Shown here piece by piece: positions 59,773 through 64,000 of a DNA stretch of 64,000 nt (position 1 is the stretch's first letter; each line of letters begins with the position of its first letter). This stretch comes from Pedobacter sp. KBW06. Lineage in GTDB: Bacteria > Bacteroidota > Bacteroidia > Sphingobacteriales > Sphingobacteriaceae. A program made the position numbers and the translations under genes. Where the stretch lies: NCBI RefSeq assembly GCF_003852525.1, contig NZ_QAJL01000001.1, positions 1,451,133-1,515,132 on the forward strand. The letters run 5' to 3'. The notes below the pieces were generated by a model. It was not told the DNA's origin. It did not search any database and saw nothing but the letters and a program-made list of their open reading frames with translations.

Positions 59773-60957
59773 ATGTCGAAACTATTCAATTTACAAGCGT
59801 TCAGAGATTTTATTCGTTCAGGACAAATCGGGGGCATCATCCTCATGGTTTGTGTTGCCATCTCTTTATTTATTGCAAATTCCTCCTATAGTGAAGGATT
59901 CGCCAATCTTTTAGCCACAGATTTAGGGATTACCTTTGGCGGCAGCAGCTATTCTTTTACCGTTTCTGCCTGGATCAATGATGCCCTGATGGCCGTATTT
60001 TTCCTGTTGGTAGGACTGGAAATTAAAAGGGAAATGCTGGAGGGAGAGTTATCCTCGCTCAAGAAGGCCTCCTTACCGGTAATTGCGGCATTGGGTGGAA
60101 TGCTCGTTCCTGCACTGATCTATTTTGCTTTTAACCACAATACGCCGACAGCTTCGGGATGGGGAATCCCAATGGCAACTGATATCGCTTTTGCACTCGC
60201 CATCATTTCCATGTTAGGCAAAAGTGTCCCTACTTCCTTAAAGATCTTTATGGCTGCACTGGCCATTGTTGACGACCTTGGTGCGATCCTCGTGATTGCC
60301 GTATTTTACACCAATGAAGTTCATTTTGACTACCTGTTAATGGCTGCAGGCGTCCTGGCATTGCTGTTTGTATTTAATTTCTTCAATATAAAGCCATTAT
60401 TTTTCTACCTGATCCCGGGAATCTTTTTATGGTACTTCATCCACCATTCGGGAATCCACGCTACGATTGCAGGTGTATTGCTGGCCTTTACTATCCCTTG
60501 TAATGCCACCAATGTAGAATCACCGCTGGAAAAACTGGAACACCTGCTGAACGGACCGGTAAACTATTTTATCATGCCCATCTTTGCTTTGGCAAATACC
60601 AATATCACCTTTCAGAAAGAGATGCTTGGTGGCCTGGTTTCCCCCTTGGGAGCAGGGATTATTCTAGGTCTCTTTGCCGGAAAAACAATAGGGGTTACGC
60701 TATTTTCATGGCTGGCAGTGAAGCTAAAGCTAGGCACCTTACCTTCAAGGTCCGGCTGGAAACACATCATTGGATTGGGGATGCTTGCCGGAATTGGATT
60801 CACCATGTCTATTTTTATTTCCCTATTGTCTTTCAGCGACGAGATGCATGTAACGGAGGCTAAATTCGCCATCCTTTGCGCTTCTATCATTGCCGGATTA
60901 ATTGGCTTTATCTACCTTAAATCCATCAAAAACACGAAAGAAGAAGTTACGGCTTAA
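59773..60957 (+). CDS. nhaA: Na+/H+ antiporter NhaA
   Basis: Inner-membrane antiporter of 394 residues with about 12 segments, exporting Na+ for H+ and regulating internal pH. Key features: N-terminal GGIILMVCVAISLFIANSSY, LVGLEIKREMLEGELS, the functional DD pair in ALAIVDDLGAILVIAVFYTN, and the end GIGFTMSIFISLLSF. Its 3' end overlaps the convergent trpA stop by about 11 bases, so there is no terminator between them. Confidence 0.95.
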   Translation: MSKLFNLQAFRDFIRSGQIGGIILMVCVAISLFIANSSYSEGFANLLATDLGITFGGSSYSFTVSAWINDALMAVFFLLVGLEIKREMLEGELSSLKKASLPVIAALGGMLVPALIYFAFNHNTPTASGWGIPMATDIAFALAIISMLGKSVPTSLKIFMAALAIVDDLGAILVIAVFYTNEVHFDYLLMAAGVLALLFVFNFFNIKPLFFYLIPGIFLWYFIHHSGIHATIAGVLLAFTIPCNATNVESPLEKLEHLLNGPVNYFIMPIFALANTNITFQKEMLGGLVSPLGAGIILGLFAGKTIGVTLFSWLAVKLKLGTLPSRSGWKHIIGLGMLAGIGFTMSIFISLLSFSDEMHVTEAKFAILCASIIAGLIGFIYLKSIKNTKEEVTA

Positions 60958-61714
60958 AGGTTTTCATAAAATCCTTCACGCTGTCGGTTACCTTACCTGA
61001 TTTCAGGCTTTTCACAAAGGCACTGCCGATAATGGCACCATTTGCATACTGACAAGCCTTATCAAAGGTCTCCTTACTGCTGATGCCAAAGCCGATCATC
61101 GTTGGGTTATTGAGCTTCATCTCCGCGATTCTCGAGAAATAGGCCTCTGTATTTTCCGATACCTGCAGGTTTTGTCCCGTAGTGGCCGAAGAAGAAAGCA
61201 GATAAATGAAGCCATTGCTGAGTCCGTCGATCTTACGGATCCTCTCCGTAGAAGTCTGCGGGGTCACGAGGAAGATATTGGTCAGTCCATTTGCTTCAAA
61301 TACGCCACTGTACAACTCTTCATACTCAACCATTGGAAGATCCGGAACGATACATCCATCTACGCCCACTTCCGCGCATGACTTACAAAAATTCTCAACC
61401 CCATATTGCAACATCGGGTTTACGTAGCCCATTAGCAATACCGGAATGTTCACTGTTTTACGAAGGTCTTTCAATTGCTCAAACAGCAGTTTAAGCGTCA
61501 TTCCTCCATCCAGGGCAGTCTTGCTGCTCGCCTGAATCACCGGGCCATCCGCTACCGGATCAGAATACGGAAAACCGATTTCCAGTAAGTCTGCGCCCGA
61601 CCTCTCCAACTCTTCTGCAATCGCTACGGTATCACCTAAGTTTGGGTATCCTGCAGTATAATAGATGGATAATATATTTTTTTTCTCCTGAAATAACTTA
61701 TTAATTCTGTTCAT
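60947..61714 (-). CDS. trpA: Tryptophan synthase, alpha subunit
   Basis: Enzyme subunit of 255 residues that cleaves indole-3-glycerol phosphate to indole. Catalytic Glu and Asp sit in LLEIGFPYSDPVADGPVIQA and the phosphate loop region FGISSKETFDKACQYANGAI, with IIGSAFVK following. It is the last trp gene here, 8 bp after trpB, with the convergent nhaA end overlapping its stop. Confidence 0.96.
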   Translation of the reverse strand: MNRINKLFQEKKNILSIYYTAGYPNLGDTVAIAEELERSGADLLEIGFPYSDPVADGPVIQASSKTALDGGMTLKLLFEQLKDLRKTVNIPVLLMGYVNPMLQYGVENFCKSCAEVGVDGCIVPDLPMVEYEELYSGVFEANGLTNIFLVTPQTSTERIRKIDGLSNGFIYLLSSSATTGQNLQVSENTEAYFSRIAEMKLNNPTMIGFGISSKETFDKACQYANGAIIGSAFVKSLKSGKVTDSVKDFMKTFKP

Positions 61715-61722
61715 TGCTCTTC

Positions 61723-62904
61723 TTATAAACCAAAATACTTCATATAGGTATCCATGTCTTTATCTCCCCTTCCGGACAAACAAACGACTACATTTTCCTT
61801 ACCTGTAAACTTCATTTTCTCTAAATACGCCAGGGCGTGCGCGCTTTCAATCGCCGGGATAATTCCTTCCAGCTGTGTCAGCAGCAAGCCTGCCTGTAAA
61901 GACTCATCGTCCGTTACCGATACATACTCCCCTCTTAAAGTCTTAAACAAATGTGCATGCTGAGGGCCTATTCCAGGGTAATCCAGACCTGCGGAGACCG
62001 AATAAGGTTCAATCACCTGTCCATCTTCCGTTTGCATCAGGATGCTTCTGCTGCCGTGTAAAACACCTTCTTTTCCTAATGAAGTTGTTGCGGCAGAATG
62101 TCCGCTGTCTACGCCTTTTCCTGCCGCCTCTACAGCAACCAGTTTCACGTTTTCATCATTAATAAAATGATAGAACATTCCCATGGCATTACTTCCGCCA
62201 CCCACACAGGCCAGCACATAATCAGGCTGGTCATTTCCGGTCTGCTCAATTAATTGTTTTTTTGTTTCCTCGGAAATGATCGATTGAAACAGGGCTACCA
62301 TATCCGGATAGGGATGCGGGCCTACCACAGAACCGATAATGTAATGGGTATCGATGGGATTATTGATCCAGTCGCGCATGGCTTCATTGGTCGCATCTTT
62401 CAGTGTTTTACTGCCTGAGGTTGCAGGAACCACCGTAGCACCGAGCATTTTCATTCTCGCTACATTGGGCGCCTGACGCTGAATGTCGATCTCTCCCATA
62501 TACACCACACATTCCAGGCCACGCAAGGCACAAACCGTAGCTGTTGCCACCCCATGCTGTCCTGCTCCTGTTTCTGCAATGATGCGTTTTTTTCCCAATC
62601 GTTCTGCCAGTAAAATCTGACCGATGGTATTGTTGATCTTATGTGCACCGGTATGGTTCAGGTCTTCTCTTTTCAGGAAGATGTTTGCATTGTAGCGCTG
62701 CGATAAACGCTTTGCCAGATACAAAGGAGAAGGCCTTCCGACATAGTCCTTCAGCAGCTGATGAAACTCCTTTTGAAAGTCTTCATCTTCAATAATTTTC
62801 AGATAATTGGTTCTCAGTTCTTCCACATTGGGATATAACATCTCGGGAATGTACGCTCCTCCGAAATCTCCAAAATAACCCTTCTCATTTACAAAATAGT
62901 TCAT
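61723..62904 (-). CDS. trpB: Tryptophan synthase, beta subunit
   Basis: PLP enzyme of 393 residues condensing indole with serine. The PLP lysine is in [17 protein letters not shown], the phosphate-binding loop in [16 protein letters not shown], and [20 protein letters not shown] is typical. Length matches the family (about 395). It is 91 bp after trpF and 8 bp before trpA. Confidence 0.96.
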   Translation of the reverse strand: MNYFVNEKGYFGDFGGAYIPEMLYPNVEELRTNYLKIIEDEDFQKEFHQLLKDYVGRPSPLYLAKRLSQRYNANIFLKREDLNHTGAHKINNTIGQILLAERLGKKRIIAETGAGQHGVATATVCALRGLECVVYMGEIDIQRQAPNVARMKMLGATVVPATSGSKTLKDATNEAMRDWINNPIDTHYIIGSVVGPHPYPDMVALFQSIISEETKKQLIEQTGNDQPDYVLACVGGGSNAMGMFYHFINDENVKLVAVEAAGKGVDSGHSAATTSLGKEGVLHGSRSILMQTEDGQVIEPYSVSAGLDYPGIGPQHAHLFKTLRGEYVSVTDDESLQAGLLLTQLEGIIPAIESAHALAYLEKMKFTGKENVVVCLSGRGDKDMDTYMKYFGL

Positions 62905-62914
62905 AATCCTGTTC

Positions 62915-62989
62915 TTATTTCTTTAGTATTCCGTTATCCATGGCAGCTAATAACGCTTTTCTGTTCCTTAATATTCCCTGAATTGCCAT
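62915..62989 (-). other. 24-codon open frame in the trpF-trpB gap
   Basis: Between trpF and trpB a short frame from ATG 62989 encodes MAIQGILRNRKALLAAMDNG and four more residues, then TAA. It has no recognisable homology or good ribosome-binding site. It may be chance, a leader peptide, or a remnant. Confidence 0.2.
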
Positions 62990-62995
62990 CGGGCA

Positions 62996-63640
62996 TCAGG
63001 ACAACTTGTGTTTAAATTCTTTCAATTTACCCGCATCTTTCAATCCCGGCTCCAGTTCAAACCTGCTGTTGATGTCGATCGCAGACAGTCGCGGGTCGCT
63101 GATCTCATTCAAGGCTTCTGCACTTTCCGGTCCGATTCCCCCACTCAAAAAATAAGGGACATCGAGCTTATATTTGTCCAGCAGGCTCCAATCGAACTTC
63201 TTCCCTGAGCCCCCATGATCGGGTGTTTGGGTATCAAACAAAAAGTAATCTACCACTCCCAGATAGGCCTCCAGTTGCCGGAAATCAAAATCGACATTGA
63301 TGCCAAAAGATTTGATCACTTTAAACTCCGGTTGCTTGTCTTTAACATATTGAGCGACCTCCCTGCAATACTCCGGACTTTCGGCCCCGTGCAGCTGCAC
63401 TGCATTCAGTCCGTATTGAAAAACCAGCTCCAGTACTACCTGCGCATCTTCATTTACAAAAACGCCAGTCCTCCGGATCTGTTCAGGCAAGGCTTTAACC
63501 ACTTCCGGATCTAACTCACCGGCATATCTTTTGGAGCCTTTAAAAAAAATAAAGCCCAGATAATCCGGTTCCAGTGCCGCCACTTCCGCAATGTTTTCCG
63601 GATGCAGCATACCACATATTTTCAATTGTACCTGCTTCAT
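62996..63640 (-). CDS. trpF: Phosphoribosylanthranilate isomerase
   Basis: TIM-barrel enzyme of 214 residues converting phosphoribosylanthranilate to the CdRP enol form. Catalytic Cys9 is in LKICGM and the catalytic Asp in SAIDINSRFE; HGAESPEYC, DHGGSGKKFDW and FLSGGIGPESA are typical. Its ATG shares a base with the trpD stop (TGATG), showing tight translational coupling. Confidence 0.95.
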   Translation of the reverse strand: MKQVQLKICGMLHPENIAEVAALEPDYLGFIFFKGSKRYAGELDPEVVKALPEQIRRTGVFVNEDAQVVLELVFQYGLNAVQLHGAESPEYCREVAQYVKDKQPEFKVIKSFGINVDFDFRQLEAYLGVVDYFLFDTQTPDHGGSGKKFDWSLLDKYKLDVPYFLSGGIGPESAEALNEISDPRLSAIDINSRFELEPGLKDAGKLKEFKHKLS

Positions 63641-64000
63641 CAGGACAACAAACTTTTAAAAGTATTCAATGCCCTCTTGCTGAATAAAGATTCCTCCGCT
63701 TCATAGAAGCAATCTGCAAAGGTTTTACTGCTGTCTATCGTTTGGATCGCCAATGCCGCATTACACAATACCACATTATTCTGCTCATTCTCTCCTTCCC
63801 CGTTCAGGACTTTCATAAATATCTCTGCGGAAGAAGCTACCGTATCTCCACCTTTAATCAATTGCTCGTCAATCTCTTCAAAGCCAAGGTCAGATACCTT
63901 TCTCAAGGCTTCCCCGTTTTTGCTGAAGGTCTTAAAATCGCAGGTTAAAGAAACCTCATCAAAGCCATCTACCGCATGAAGAATTGTGTAATTCTTATCT
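63640..64000 (-). CDS. trpD: Anthranilate phosphoribosyltransferase (partial)
   Basis: C-terminal part of TrpD; about 120 residues are visible and the gene continues past the right edge. YTILHAVDGFDEVSLT is the TrpD signature, followed by FKTFSKNGEALRKVSDLG and the C-terminal VVLCNAALAIQTIDSS segment. The gene runs leftward and is directly followed by trpF, with no trpC between them in this window. Confidence 0.92.
   Translation of the reverse strand, partial: DKNYTILHAVDGFDEVSLTCDFKTFSKNGEALRKVSDLGFEEIDEQLIKGGDTVASSAEIFMKVLNGEGENEQNNVVLCNAALAIQTIDSSKTFADCFYEAEESLFSKRALNTFKSLLS

Noticed and set aside
60947..60957. Frameshift or annotation error from the nhaA/trpA overlap
   Set aside because: Both proteins have normal ends and full length; a short convergent overlap is common.

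Overview
The window comes from a Bacteroidota chromosome, most like Sphingobacteriaceae (Pedobacter or a close relative). The evidence is a SusC/SusD pair with a FecI/FecR-type sigma/anti-sigma pair, an Oar-like TonB receptor, a type III glutamine synthetase, a short primary sigma factor without region 1.1, an S46 dipeptidyl-peptidase, and repeated TAnnTTTG (-7) promoter motifs just upstream of start codons. I see no prophage, insertion sequence or CRISPR array. It reads as ordinary chromosome with several accessory modules.

Layout. 1-2946: a WYL regulator (cut by the window edge) divergent from a Ro60/Rsr (TROVE + vWA) gene, followed by two tandem RNAs. I read these as bacterial Y RNAs: a conserved closing stem around a circularly permuted tRNA-like module. 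2957-6731: a serine hydrolase, an XRE/DUF4870 protein, a possible chemoreceptor-tail remnant, an unknown protein, tRNA-His and RNase H. 6750-9068: an fbp / phosphodiesterase / tRNA methyltransferase operon. 9926-18813: glutamine synthetase III, purM, a lipoprotein, a DPP7-type peptidase, and an MFS exporter with a divergent LysR regulator. 18972-26953: an ECF sigma / FecR / SusC / SusD / phosphoesterase locus, probably a regulated phosphate-ester scavenging system.

27075-31558 is a sulfur module: Crp/Fnr regulator, TauE exporter, split YeeE/YedE transporter, persulfide dioxygenase-rhodanese fusion, and a ClbS/DfsB-like protein. Two near-identical palindromes sit at the same distance upstream of -7-like motifs, before tauE and before the dioxygenase, and suggest direct control by the Crp/Fnr protein. 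31620-36219: AraC regulator, DUF417 membrane protein and a large secreted glycosidase-like protein. 36295-45792: Oar-like receptor, lpdA, MBL-fold hydrolase, YegP, XRE regulator, rpoD and a long GAPDH. 45863-53196: aldo/keto reductase, M28 and S41 peptidases, a degenerate HAD protein, an ATP-grasp-preface-like protein, a LolD-type ATPase and sucC. 53802-60957: orphan histidine kinase, asnS, a GltB-like FMN protein, threonylcarbamoyl-AMP synthase and NhaA. 60947-64000: trpA, trpB, trpF and the 3' part of trpD, all leftward.

Most notable are the Ro60/Y RNA locus, the twin Crp/Fnr operators, and a dispersed family of roughly 80-90 bp imperfect palindromes (four copies, at 13.5, 14.3, 56.8 and 57.3 kb) sharing a TGAAGG core hairpin. 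Several intergenic regions hold degenerate tandem repeats or strong base skew. Everything here was read by eye; no search or folding program was run.
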